Shown one piece after another: positions 1-9,424 of a stretch of DNA of 64,000 nucleotides. Numbering within the stretch: position 1 is the stretch's first letter; each line of letters opens with the position of its first letter. The notes beneath the pieces are model-generated. The model saw only the letters and a list, made by a program, of their open reading frames with translations. It was not told where the DNA came from and did not search any database. The translations under genes were made by a program, and so were the position numbers. Origin of the DNA: Azorinus chamasolen (lineage: Eukaryota; Mollusca; Bivalvia; Cardiida; Solecurtidae); NCBI GenBank assembly GCA_963576725.1, contig OY755244.1, positions 86,051,121 through 86,115,120 on the forward strand, given 5' to 3'.

Positions 1-97
1 TAGTTCAGTAGTAGTGGTTACTGTTTACAGCCGGGCGCTATAGAGAGTTGCCTCTATGTTCTGTTTTATTGTGCTACTCCGTGTAACTTTATGTTAA

Positions 98-339
98 CCC
101 TTCCCTTGCAGAATTTTAAAATACATTTCTCCTTCTTTACCCATGTCCTGTTGTATAATTACATATATCTTCACTGTGTACATGTATTTCGCTGTGCAAT
201 CACTGCTGTGGAGTGCATTGGTTGCACAATCAACTTGTAAATAGTGCAGACCCTGATGAGACAGATCCTGCAGGAGCTGTCTCATCTGGGTCTTCACTAT
301 TTACAGGTAGGTATATTGACGTGAACAGCAAGCGAAGGG
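98..339. mobile_element. T8 MITE (TTAA-flanked, CCCTTCCCTTGC ends)
   Basis: A TTAA at 94-97 and another at 340-343 bracket the unit. The ends CCCTTCCCTTGC and GCAAGCGAAGGG are imperfect inverted repeats. A central hairpin runs about 237-305 with arms around GTGCAGACCCTGATGAGAC and a centre GATCCTGCAGGAGCT. No coding capacity. The right TTAA is shared with the next element. Confidence 0.7.
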
Positions 340-343
340 TTAA

Positions 344-580
344 CTCTTTCCTTCATATAAACGTGTTTCACGCATTTGTAAACAGAGTGGACCCAGATCA
401 GACGGTTCCTATAGGAGCCGTCTGACCAGGGTCTGCGCTATTTGCTAATGGACTTTGAAATATCTGTTTCTTTACTTTCTAAAATGGGTATAATTTTCCA
501 CCTTTCATATTTCGTTATAACTTATTTGTCCATAAATATTAAATATTGACATTTGGAATAAAAATAGAACAGGCAAAGGG
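344..580 (+). mobile_element. T2 MITE, full length
   Basis: It starts CTCTTTCCTTCATATAAACG directly after the TTAA at 340-343 and ends GGCAAAGGG followed by CTAA. The hairpin at about 381-450 has GATCAGACGG arms around GTTCCTATAGGAGC. The 3' part (AAATATCTGTTTCTTTAC onward) matches the copies at 24255-24497 and 29272-29497. Non-coding. Confidence 0.8.
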
Positions 581-584
581 CTAA

Positions 585-1095
585 GCATTGTAGCTAGTCT
601 GCAGACTGTTGGCAAACCCGCACGCACGCACACACACACACTCACAAGGTGGCAGGCATGTAGTCTTATCTTGCCCGACTCCGTTCGTACGTACGTACAC
701 ACTGACGCCTCCATACGTGCGTCCCGCAAATATTGTATGTCCCAACTCCTTACACACCAACCGGAGGATTTACTTTCAAACTTTATAATAGTTGAACAAT
801 GATGTGAAGATAGTAAGTATAAAATGTATAAAAGGAAATATTTGCTCCGGCTATTTTCACTAGGGTCATAGGACTTTATAAATGTTTGCTCACTTATAAC
901 ATACAGTAAGGCATGCTTGGTGTGCAATGTCGCACGAGGGACATCCGTGTCCTATGGACGCACTTTTCTACTTTAGCTATTTTTGGGTTGTACGTCATCC
1001 GAATTACGCACAATTATACTTATTGGTCGGATCTTTACAGTAGAAAACACGCGCCTCCCACTTTCAGTATAATACCTTTACCAAAGAGAGGCCTC
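585..1095. other. Stretch without a recognised element
   Basis: It contains a short CA run near 628-645 and a CGTA tandem near 686-700. A minus-strand frame covers 505-927, but it runs through the T2 element and the CA run, so it is not supported as a gene. Nothing else is recognised. Confidence 0.5.
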
Positions 1096-1099
1096 TTAA

Positions 1100-1350
1100 T
1101 CCTTTAACTGATGAATATTAATGTAAGAATTAATGTCATCATGAATATTTATCAGCTGAAGTTTTACAATGGCACATTCACATAGGATATTTTGACCATG
1201 TTAGAAACTGTTGAATTAGAGCACATATATATACATGTAAGTCCATAACCAGGCAGAACAGATCCGATAAAACGGTTCCTATAGAAACAGTCAGGTCTGG
1301 GTCTACGCTGTTTGTAAAGGTATGAAAAAACGTTTTTATCAGATAAAGGG
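1100..1350 (-). mobile_element. T1 MITE, degenerate
   Basis: It begins after TTAA (1096-1099) with CCTTTAACTGATGAATATT and ends near ATAAAGGG. The hairpin around 1257-1320 is decayed (CGATAAAACGGTTCC against the family GATCAGACGGCTCC). The body (AATGTCATCATGAATATT, then a CCATG..AGAAACTG motif) is typical T1. Confidence 0.65.
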
Positions 1351-1407
1351 TAAAACTAAAAGATGTTCTAGAGAGACAACATAGTAATAAATTTATACAT
1401 GTTTTAA

Positions 1408-1629
1408 CCCGTTACTTCATAAATGTTCTATGTAAGAAATAATGACATCATAAATATTAGAATGGCATATGACCACAGGAATATTTGGCGATGGCAGAAT
1501 CTGTAGAATCATACCTATATACTAATTCCACAACTAGAGCCGAACCTGATCAGACGTTTCCTACGGGAACCGTGCGCTCTGTGTCTGCTCTGTTTACAGT
1601 CTTAGAAAGGCGTATTTATGGAGTACGGG
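1408..1629 (-). mobile_element. T1 MITE, full length
   Basis: TTAA at 1404-1407 and 1630-1633 flank CCCGTTACTTCATAAATG and TTTATGGAGTACGGG ends. The hairpin at about 1530-1600 is mutated on both arms. The subterminal AAGAAATAATGACATCAT block is conserved. Confidence 0.8.
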
Positions 1630-1866
1630 TTAATTTTGGAACAAGATCCCACGTCTAGCAAACATGTATACGGAAGTGAATATAAATTCCCCATTGTTGT
1701 TGTTTTACTTCTCACAATCCTGCCTTGTTCAAGCTTGGGATATCTCGAGCAAAGATACATTTCAAACAAACCCCTAAATAATGATTAGTAAAGTTAGTAT
1801 GTGTGTGAGGGGAGGGTGTATGGGCAATGTTGGGGCTGCACCAACGTATCTTAGTCTAACAATTAA

Positions 1867-2085
1867 CTTTGCTATCCGAATATCCATGTAAGAAATGACA
1901 TCATCAGTATGAATAAGAATATTTTTGTAATGGAACATGAACACAAGAAACATTTTTGCCAGAAACTGTAGAATCAGATCTGTATTATTCCATTAATTAT
2001 AAACAGAGCATACCCTGATCAGACGGCTCCTTCAAGAGCCATCTGATTTGGCTTTTTTTAAATCGTAAATATGCGCCTATATGTA
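1867..2085 (-). mobile_element. T1 MITE with decayed 3' end
   Basis: It follows TTAA (1863-1866). AATATCCATGTAAGAAATGA and the CAGACGGCTCCTTCAAGAGCC hairpin identify the family. The far end is eroded after about 2085. Confidence 0.6.
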
Positions 2086-2130
2086 TGCAGAACAACAGAT
2101 ATACGTGCTTACCCAGTGACTAAAATCATC

Positions 2131-2227
2131 ATTTCTCCACCAAATTCTATGTTGTGACTACTCTTTAGAATCGTCTCGAATAGACGATTGTAAAGAATAG
2201 TCACAACATAGGGTTTGGTGGAGAAAT
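2131..2227. mobile_element. FB1 foldback element core
   Basis: A near-perfect 97-bp palindrome runs from ATTTCTCCACCAAA to TTTGGTGGAGAAAT around TCGTCTCGAATAGACGA. Copies lie at 18292-18389 and 33625-33692. An outer arm (TTTACGCATCTGGACAT at about 2257-2274) is the inverse of sequence left of the 33.6-kb copy, so the full element is larger than the palindrome. Confidence 0.75.
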
Positions 2228-2374
2228 AAAGGAGTTATCCTTGAAAATGTTTTCATTTACGCATCTGGACATATATGTATATGGAGTTAAGTGTTCAACA
2301 TTTATATGTGTTACTACAAGACATGTATAAATGAATACCACTGACAGAGAGGATCATGGCGGTGCTGACAGGTA

Positions 2375-2497
2375 TTTGTAAACAGCTAGGACCCGGATGA
2401 GACGCCGAGTTACTCTATTCTGATTGGCACACTTAAAGGACATTCCACTCAACAGACGACCTTGTTTGCAGACGAAACTTATCTGGTGCCAAAAGAG
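2375..2497. mobile_element. T4-type MITE remnant
   Basis: The half hairpin (GGATGAGACGCCGAGTTACT), then GCAGACGA and the end GGTGCCAAAAGAG before TTAA (2498-2501), are T4/T6-type pieces. The left end and right hairpin arm are missing. Confidence 0.5.
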
Positions 2498-2502
2498 TTA
2501 AA

Positions 2503-2841
2503 GCAAATGAAATTAAAGCATTCCTTTTGATAAATCAGCTGTTGCGGGCGTAGTACTGTGATGCGACACTAATTGTTCTTGCATTATTAAACCAATACTA
2601 TTCCTGTAGGTTTATGGTTATATCGATATTAAAGGCGAGTACAGGTAAAACGTGATAATTCGAATAAAGTCAAGAAGAATTTATTGACCAAATTTTCAGT
2701 TTTACTCAAAGTTTGACCAAACAGATGATTGAGAATAAACTTAGGACTTAAGCAACATGTTTAAGCAACATGTTTTATAACCTCTGATCCATGTCTATCT
2801 GATTCAAACATTGATTAGTATATTTGCAACAATAGTTGCTA
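2503..2841. other. Stretch without a recognised element
   Basis: AT-rich, with a short direct duplication TTAAGCAACATGT at about 2749-2772. No supported gene or repeat family. Confidence 0.45.
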
Positions 2842-2843
2842 TA

Positions 2844-3047
2844 CAGTAAAACCTCTCTATAACGGCTACTAAATTACATCAAGTATTTAGTGTTAAAGGC
2901 AGGTGACTGCTTAAAACAAGGTGAAAGTAAAACAGAACGCTCCTATAGAAACGTTCTGTTTTACTATCACCTTGATTTAAGCAGCAACCTGTCCTAAATA
3001 CCAACTAATTAATACAATTTAGTGACCGTTATAGAGAGGTTTTACTG
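2844..3047. mobile_element. A1 MITE, full length
   Basis: TA on both sides (2842-2843, 3048-3049). Ends CAGTAAAACCTCTCTATAAC and GTTATAGAGAGGTTTTACTG. Nearly the whole 204 bp folds back on itself, with a core around AACAGAACGCTCCTATAGAA. Tc1/mariner-like target; non-coding. Confidence 0.85.
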
Positions 3048-3082
3048 TATAGCTATAAGGTTGATATAAGATACAACCAAAC

Positions 3083-3235
3083 CAAACCGGACTTTAAGTA
3101 AATCAGAATTGATATCTTTTTGGGCAGGTTGCTGTTTAATGCAGAGTGAAAGTCATGCAGAAAGCCTCCATAGGAGCTACATGCGCGACCTTCTCCCTTT
3201 ATTAAGCTTTCACGTGTCTTAAAGATCGATAAAAG
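3083..3235 (+). mobile_element. A3-type MITE fragment
   Basis: CCGGACTTTAAGTAAATCAG, then GGCAGGTTGCTGTTTAATGC and a decayed GCAGAAAGCCTCCATAGGAGC hairpin, match the A3 body. Terminal TIRs are not clear. Confidence 0.5.
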
Positions 3236-3246
3236 TACATATTTAA

Positions 3247-3464
3247 CCCAATCCCTTATAGACTATTTTGTAGAGCCAACCTCTTTGAATAAATCTGAAA
3301 AGGAGCATGCTAGAATTTAGAGAACATTTTAGAATTGTGCAGGTTTTAAACCATTGTGACTCAAATAGATTTTGCTTCTACGGAGTAAATGCTCTATTTA
3401 CCACAATGGTTTCAAAAAGAGACTTTTACAGATGCACTAAAATGTGTCACTATGGGGCAATGGA
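3247..3464 (-). mobile_element. T3 MITE, reverse orientation
   Basis: TTAA at 3243-3246, then CCCAATCCCTTATAGAC. Hairpin AAACCATTGTGA..CTATTTACCACAATGG is at about 3348-3408. The right end (GGGGCAATGG before ATTA) has lost the TTAA. Confidence 0.7.
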
Positions 3465-3484
3465 TTACGTCTTGGAATTAACCT

Positions 3485-4710
3485 AGTTAGCTCACCTGGC
3501 ACAAAGTGCCAAGGTGAGCTATTGGGATGATCCTGTGTCCGGCGTCCGCCGTCGTGCGTCGTGCGTATGTGCGTCTTGCGTACGTGCGGGCGTCAACACT
3601 TTACTTAAACATCTTCTCTTCTGGAACCACAAAGCCAATAGCTTTGATATTTGGTATGTAGCATGATGTAATGGTCCTCTACAAAGATTGTTCAAATTAT
3701 GTCCCCCGGGCCGAAAATGGCCCCGCCCAGGGGCTTATCAGTTTTCCATAGGAAAATCTTTAAAAATCTTCTTCTCTGAAACTGTAAGGCATAGACATTT
3801 GATATTAGGTATGTAGCATCATCTAATGGTCCTCTACTGAGATTGTTCAAATTATGACCCCTGGGCCAAAAATGGCCCCGCCCCTGGGCTTATCAATTTT
3901 TCCTAGGAAAATCTTTAAAAATCTTCTTCTCTAAAATTATAAGGTATAGACCTGAAATATTTGGTATGTAGCATTATTTAATGGTCCTCTACCAAGATTA
4001 ATCAAATTATGACCCCGAACCAAAAATGGCCCCGCCCAAGGGCTTATCAGTTTTTCAGAGGAAAACATTTAAAAATCTTCTCCTCCAAAACTGTAAGGTC
4101 TGTAGCATCATCTAAGGGCTTTCTACCAAGATTATTCAAAGTATTACCCCATGGTCAAAAATGGCACCGCCCTGGGGCTTATCAGTTTTTCATATGAAAA
4201 TCTTTAAGACTCTTCTTCTCCAAAACTGTAAGGCCGAGACCTTTAATATTTGATATGTAGCGTTATCTAATAGTTTTCTACAAAGATTGTTCAAATTATG
4301 TCTCCTGGGTTGGAAATGGCCCCGCCCCGGGGCATATCAGTTTTTCATAGGAAAGTTTAAAAAAATCTTCTTCTCTTAAAAATCTTTAAAAGTCTTCTCT
4401 GAAATAAGGGCATATACCTTAGATATTTGGTATGTTGCATTATCTAATAGTACTCTACCAAGATTGTTCAAATTATGACCCCCGGATCAAAAGTGGCCCT
4501 GTCCTAGGGCTTATCAGTTTTTCATAGTAAAATCTTTAAAAAATCTTATCCTCCAAATATGTAAGATCTAGACCCTTTATATTTAGTATCATGTAGCATC
4601 ATCTAATGGTTTTCTACCAAGATTTTTCAAATTATGCAATCTGTCATTGAAATCATAAATCTGTTACGAACAGGTGAGCGATTAAGGGCCACCGTGGCCC
4701 TCTTGTTTTA
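3485..4710 (+). mobile_element. AGCTCACC element with 155-bp tandem core
   Basis: The left end AGCTCACCTGG..CAAGGTGAGCT forms a hairpin around CACAAAGTG. It is followed by CG-rich GTCCGGCGTCCGCCGTCGTGC, then six to seven copies of a roughly 155-bp unit (AAAATGGCCCCGCC at about 3713, 3868, 4022, 4157 and 4312). The right end has GAACAGGTGAGCG, then a GGGCCACCGTGGCCC hairpin and TCTTGTTTTA. The layout (unique ends, 150-160-bp tandem core, 3' hairpin) resembles bivalve pearl-type, Helitron-like non-autonomous elements. That assignment is from memory of the family and is tentative. Confidence 0.6.
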
Positions 4711-4927
4711 ATTATGTCATTATCAGTTTTCACACTATGGGCGAGTTTCTGATAAACCTAAAATCAGTTTTGATCCAGTTGAGGCGCCGCGAAATTGATA
4801 GAAGCGTCGCTGTTGCGACATAATGAGATACGTGAATATAATAGAACAATATAAGGAAACTTTGGCCAAGCAAAAATGCTTGGGAAAACAGAGTAATACA
4901 GTAAACCTTTCTATAGCAGCCTCTTAA

Positions 4928-5149
4928 CCCATTCCCTCATATTGACACCTTTTGACGCTTCTGTAAACGCAGCTTTTGGAAACCATTGTGATAAATAGAG
5001 CATTTGCTCCTATGGAGCAAATGCTCTATTTGTCACAATGGTTTCATAACTATATAATTCTAAAACAAATCCTTTTCTCTAGTTAATGCTCATTTTCGGT
5101 AGATTTATTCAGAGAGATTGTGTCTTAAAATAGTCTATGAGGTAATGGG
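4928..5149 (+). mobile_element. T3 MITE, full length, inside an A1 remnant
   Basis: TTAA at 4924-4927 and 5150-5153. Ends CCCATTCCCTCATATTGAC and CTATGAGGTAATGGG. A near-perfect hairpin AGAGCATTTGCTCCTATGG.. lies at about 4980-5047. It directly follows an A1 5' end (ACAGTAAACCTTTCTATAGC, 4905-4924). Confidence 0.85.
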
Positions 5150-5155
5150 TTAACA

Positions 5156-5515
5156 TTGTACTCCAGGAACACCCGGGTGAGAAATAATGATTGTATGAAT
5201 ATCAAGTATCTAATATTGTTTATAATAGCCTTATGAACAAGGTTACAAAATGTAGAATCAGTTCAGGCCCCGAGGTTATAAAGCTTTATGCTTGAGTCTG
5301 AGATCATTCTCAAGCATCTGATTGGTCAGATTCTGAGCAAGCTCAGAATCTGACCAATCAGATACTCGAGAATGACCTCAGACTAAGAAGTTTTATAACC
5401 TTGGACGCTGTATTATTTCTTAGGCAAATCGAGCAGGCCCTGATCAGACGTCTCCTACAGGAACCGTCTTTTCTGGTCTACTCTGTTTGCAAATGTGTCA
5501 ATTTATGCGTCATTT
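5156..5515 (-). mobile_element. T1 MITE split by an FB2 foldback
   Basis: The left T1 part (GAGAAATAATGATTGTATG, then AATGTAGAATCAG) stops at about 5270. The right part resumes at about 5404 with GAGCAGGCCCTGATCAGACG and GTCTACTCTGTTTGC. FB2 sits between. The outer ends are decayed. Confidence 0.6.
5273..5401. mobile_element. FB2 foldback element
   Basis: A 129-bp palindrome runs from AGGTTATAAA to TTTATAACCT. The arms contain GAGTCTGAGATCATTCTC and ATCTGATTGGTCAGATTC, and the centre is TGAGCAAGCTCA. A fragment of the same family is at 34788-34845. It interrupts the surrounding T1. Confidence 0.75.
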
Positions 5516-5738
5516 TGAAATAAAGTGTTCATAAACATGTTGGTGAGTAAGCGTTTGTTTAATGCAGAACGGAAGTGATTTTACGCACAAATACAAACTA
5601 TTCCCGAACAGTTACGAGATCAATACACGAGCATATCAAAATTTTGTCTTCTCCAGCTTCTTTCGATCAGTTTTCTTGCGATATACTTCTTTTCCATATA
5701 TAAACAACTGATGTATGTAATTGATTTTGGTATTTTAA

Positions 5739-5959
5739 CTCTTTCCTTCATAAATACGCCTTTCTACGCCTCTGTAATAACCACTTCTTGAAACCATTGT
5801 GATAAATAGAGCATTTGCTCCTATAGGAGCAAATGCTCTATTTATCACAATGGTTTCAAACTACAAAATTCTAGAATTTTACTTTTCTCTAGTAAATGCT
5901 CCTTTTGGGTAGATTCATTCAAAGAGATTGGGTCTAAAAATAGTCTATGAGGGAAAGGG
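5739..5959 (+). mobile_element. T3-core MITE with T1/T2-like ends
   Basis: TTAA at 5735-5738 and 5960-5963. The ends CTCTTTCCTTCATAAATACG and GAGGGAAAGGG resemble T1/T2. The core GAAACCATTGTGATAAATAG with GAGCATTTGCTCCTATAGG is T3. This looks like a hybrid of the two families. Confidence 0.75.
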
Positions 5960-6063
5960 TTAAACGCGTTGTAAGTAGAGACTATCGCTTTCAGAAGAAT
6001 TCAGCATACTTTCGACATGCATTAAGCTACCACCGGTCTGAAATCATCAGCATAATATACAAC

Positions 6064-6502
6064 GGGGGCCAGAAAGGGTTACCGTGCACCCCCGTCTGAC
6101 TTTTTTTCATGGGTACCAGGGTGTTTGGTAGGGTCTGCCGAATGCAAATCAAAATTGTACCCATGAAAAAATTCATTCCTGCTATGGGTATTTTTCTACC
6201 GTTTCCATGGCAACCAGTGGTTTGGACAACGACGGTGGGTAAAGGCTATAATGTGGTATATCTATGCTTTTCGGGGCACTAAGAGTTTATAACTGGTGCC
6301 AAACTAAAGGTAAGACATTGGTCCTTAATTAGGAATATGGTTTTGTTAATTAGCTCATAATCATGAATATTAATGAGAAACTCGAAAAATGAAGGAAAAA
6401 CGACTAAAAGATGGTGGAAACTATTCAGCAGACCCTACCAAACACCCTGGTACCCATGAAAAAAGTCAGACGGGGGTTGTACGGTAACCCTTTCTGGCCC
6501 CC
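6064..6502. mobile_element. FB3 foldback element with 75-bp arms
   Basis: 6064-6138 is repeated inverted at 6428-6502 with few differences, both carrying GGGGGCCAGAAAGGGTTACC and CATGGGTACCAGGGTGTTTG. The 289-bp middle is unique here and carries GTTTCCATGGCAAC at 6201-6214. No open frame; no transposase. Confidence 0.7.
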
Positions 6503-6553
6503 GGGGAATACCAATTGATTTGTAGTTACAGATACCTTTAATATACGAAAATA

Positions 6554-6730
6554 CAGTAGAACCCCTCTAATGCGATCATTTAATGAATATACATGAATGT
6601 CGTTATAAGCAGGTGGTTGCCAAATGCAGGACAAAAGTATTGCAGAAAGCGTCCTGCATTAAGCTACCACCTGCCTCTACAACCCAGAATTATACCTCTT
6701 TTAGGTGATCACATTAGAGGGTTTTTACTG
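6554..6730 (+). mobile_element. A2 MITE
   Basis: TA at 6552-6553 and 6731-6732. Ends CAGTAGAACCCCTCTAATGCG and ACATTAGAGGGTTTTTACTG. The hairpin is shortened: the left GCAGAAAGCGTCC runs straight into CTGCATTAAGC, so most of the right arm is deleted. Confidence 0.75.
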
Positions 6731-6964
6731 TATAACTCCGTGCCATAGTTATACTGTGGTGTGAGTTGATCAGTAAACAGAATATAGACCATGATCAAGA
6801 AAAGGGTCGGCTTACTGGGTATGTTAGGGGTTCATATTCACTAACGTGGAGGCATAGCCACAGAAACTGCACATTTAAATATTGTTGTAAGTTCACCATT
6901 TTGTAAAATATGTGTATGAAATTTTCCCTACACACAGTATTGTGAACAAATAGCTTCCTATGTA

Positions 6965-7160
6965 AACAGTGTTTGAAACAATTCACGAGAGGAGCCCTCT
7001 TATCAGGGTCTGCACTGTTTGTAATTTTACAAAGTCCGAGTTTCAATACCTACTTAATATTCATGAACAAAATAATTAAAATGAAATATGGAAGGTGCAA
7101 CATTGTTGCCATTTTAGAAACTAAAGAAACAGATCTATCAAATTCTTTTATCAAAAGGTT
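6965..7160 (-). mobile_element. Composite of a T5-like hairpin and a T2 tail
   Basis: A hairpin GAGAGGAGCCCTCTTATCAGG..CACTGTTTG at about 6965-7022 is T5-like. It is followed by a T2 tail in reverse (TTTCAATACCTACTTAATAT, then GAAACAGATCTATCAAATTC). The join is another hairpin swap. Confidence 0.5.
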
Positions 7161-7331
7161 ACGACTCCCAGAATATTCACGATAAGCTTGACCTCTTCTC
7201 AGTTTGGAACAGTCCATTCAAAAATTAAGTTCAGCATGTAAAGGGTAAAGGGTAAAGGGCTCAGGGAGTCTACACTGCTTTCAGCAGCTTGGGTGATACA
7301 ATATTGCCAATATAGAAGAACCGCAAACAAT
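7161..7331. other. Linker with a short GGGTAAA triplet
   Basis: A run of three AAAGGGT units lies at about 7237-7258. It resembles tandem MITE ends (AAAGGG plus TA). Otherwise nothing is recognised. Confidence 0.4.
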
Positions 7332-7334
7332 ATA

Positions 7335-7532
7335 GAGTAAAACCTCTGCCATTAAATTGTATTAATTAGTTTGTATTTAGGGCAGGTGGCTGCTTAAAGC
7401 AAGGTGAAAGTGAAACAGAACGCTCCTATAGGAGCGTTCTGTTTTACTTTCACCTTGCTTTAAACAGCCATCTGCCTTTAACACAAAATACTTGATGTAA
7501 TTTAGTGGCCGTTATAGAGAGGTTTTACTGTA
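7335..7532. mobile_element. A1 MITE with a deletion in its left end
   Basis: The right end GTTATAGAGAGGTTTTACTG and the core palindrome around ACGCTCCTATAGGAGCGT are intact. The left end reads AGTAAAACCTCTGCCATTAAAT, missing about 12 bp of the TIR. Confidence 0.75.
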
Positions 7533-7534
7533 AA

Positions 7535-7954
7535 CCCTAGCCATACGATACGCCCTTGGTCTGGCGTCTAGACTGTGTCTACATTGTTGCCAAACCTCTT
7601 GGTATATTTTTTGCCTCTTTTATATGTACATAGATATGTTCGTGAATGGGCATAGGGCGTTGACGTTTCTCAAATACAATGTCAAAACCGGGTAGACAAC
7701 GGGGTATGCAAACTCAGCAAAATTATACACGTGTGTGCAAGTGTTTGTCTCTTAGCAACATTTAATAAAACGTAAATCGTTTGCTTTCCCCGACTGCCTT
7801 CTTTCATCGTATGTTCTAATGGAAGTGTTGTATATATCTATGGACAATATAAAAACGTTAGTTTTATGACAAGTTGGTAGTTAAAATGTCTTAACGTTTA
7901 TTACTTCCCGTCTATTTGCAGCTCACGGTGCAGTAAACAGAAATGCTTTTTCTT
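7535..7954. other. Stretch without a recognised element
   Basis: Ordinary AT-rich sequence. No repeat family or open frame could be supported. Confidence 0.4.
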
Positions 7955-8056
7955 CTAACTACCTTTCATATATGACATCAAAGTCTTTGCTGGGGGAGTC
8001 AATAACGTCTGGCTGTAAATGCTGTCTGGAAGAGGGTCGAACCATCCTTTAGGTGA
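7955..8056 (-). CDS. Weak candidate terminal exon (unknown protein)
   Basis: On the minus strand a good acceptor (ATTACTTTCAG) precedes 8056. It is followed by a 33-codon open frame, SPKGWFDPLPDSIYSQTLL and then TPPAKTLMSYMKGS, with a stop at 7955-7957. The composition is richer in GC than its neighbours and not repetitive. The frame also stays open upstream of the acceptor to about 8093. I do not recognise the protein. A chance open frame is quite possible at this length. Confidence 0.17.
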   Translation of the reverse strand, partial: SPKGWFDPLPDSIYSQTLLTPPAKTLMSYMKGS

Positions 8057-8140
8057 CTGAAAGTAATTACTTAATTGAACGGCGAAGATTTTTTTTTCAA
8101 ATTTTGAAATGCGTTAAATGCGTTACATGTTGAGTATTGC

Positions 8141-8330
8141 TATAAGAAATAATGCTTTTATATATGCGTATTAATTAACCGAATGTTTATACCTGTATGT
8201 GAACTAGAGACTGTTTGGCCATGGTAGAAACTGAATAATTAAATTTATAATCAAACAGGACAGACCATGATCTGGGTTTACTCTGATTGCCAAAGTGTCA
8301 AAATGCGTCTATATTAGGACAGTAAAGGGT
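8141..8330 (-). mobile_element. T1 MITE remnant
   Basis: AAGAAATAATGC, GGCCATGGTAGAAACTG and a decayed hairpin without the left AGACGG arm, ending AGTAAAGGG before TTAT. Clearly T1, but with about 60 bp lost at the hairpin. Confidence 0.6.
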
Positions 8331-8421
8331 TATTTAAACTATTAAATTAAGTTGTTTTTCAGTTACAATTGCATCCGTTCAAAGCGGTCACATAGTGACT
8401 CTGGAAAGATATAGTCTTTAA

Positions 8422-8638
8422 CCTATTCCCACTTAAACTACTTTTAGAACCAACCTCTGAATAAATCTACTGAAAAAGAACAATTACCAGAACAAAGGAA
8501 AAAATAGAATTACACTGTATATAGTTTTTAAACCAATGTGATAAACAGAGCATTTGCTGCTATGGAGCAAATGCTCTATGTATCACAATGGTTTAAAAAT
8601 GACTTTTACAGAGACGTCAATATACAGTGTGAAAGAAT
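8422..8638 (-). mobile_element. T3 MITE, reverse orientation
   Basis: TTAA at 8418-8421, then CCTATTCCCACTTAAAC. A good hairpin with AGAGCATTTGCTGCTATGGA is at about 8529-8596. The right end has decayed to GTGAAAGAATTA. Confidence 0.7.
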
Positions 8639-8723
8639 TACAGACATTCATACATGCATTTAGTAAATACCTGTATTCTGTATCAAGGACTAACAGTTAG
8701 GCATGCCTAACATGAACTTTGAA

Positions 8724-8965
8724 CCCTTTCCCTGTTAAATATTCATGTAAGAAATAATGACACCATAAATATTCATTACCTGAAGTTTTATAATAGCATT
8801 TATACACACGATATTATAATATTGGTAAAACTTCTAGAATCAGATCTATATGATTCCATGGGCAAACGGAGCATTCCCTGATCAGACGGCTCCTACAGAA
8901 CCCGTTTGATCTGGGTTCTACTCTGTTTTCAAAAGCGTGAAAAGATGTTCAAATGAAGGAAAGGG
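8724..8965 (-). mobile_element. T1 body with T2-like ends
   Basis: Starts CCCTTTCCCTGTTAAATATTC and ends AAATGAAGGAAAGGG (T2-like ends). AAGAAATAATGACACCATAA and GATCAGACGGCTCCTACAG are T1 body and hairpin. Confidence 0.7.
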
Positions 8966-9049
8966 TTACGAACAGTTATACTGTATTTTAAAATCTCAAC
9001 CATCATAGACATACAATATGACGGTACTCTCTTTGTCACCCTTCCTTTT

Positions 9050-9225
9050 GTTTGCCTTGCGTCTTTGTGCTTGTGATTTTGTTCATGTGTGGAGTATTTG
9101 TCTAGTTCTTGTGTGTCTGTTGATGTTTTCTGTGTTATCTCGTGTGTGAGTGTGCGTTTGGGTGTGTGGTTGTGTGTGTATGTGTGTTTCATGCTGTCTA
9201 TCGGTGTTTTTGGTGGTGGTTGCGT
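9050..9225. repeat. GT-rich low-complexity tract
   Basis: Imperfect TGTG/TGTCTG sequence. It opens frames on both strands (about 60-90 residues of mostly C, V, S or T, H), which are composition artefacts. Confidence 0.65.
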
Positions 9226-9424
9226 CTTGTATGTGGCTTTTCTTGCTTGGCTTTACTACTTTTCCATACATGTTTGAAGGAGACTTATATCTGCCATGGA
9301 AATGCCAGATCTGTTCAGAAATGAGCTGGCTGCTGGCTGGAAGAAAATCTCTCATGCTGCGTCCATTAGACCCACACTTGCAATGGTGTGGAAAAGTGTA
9401 TCTTTGATATAGATGGGCTTAAAT

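Noticed and set aside
505..927. 140-codon minus-strand frame
   Set aside because: Partly T2 element and a CA/CGTA tract; no recognisable domain.
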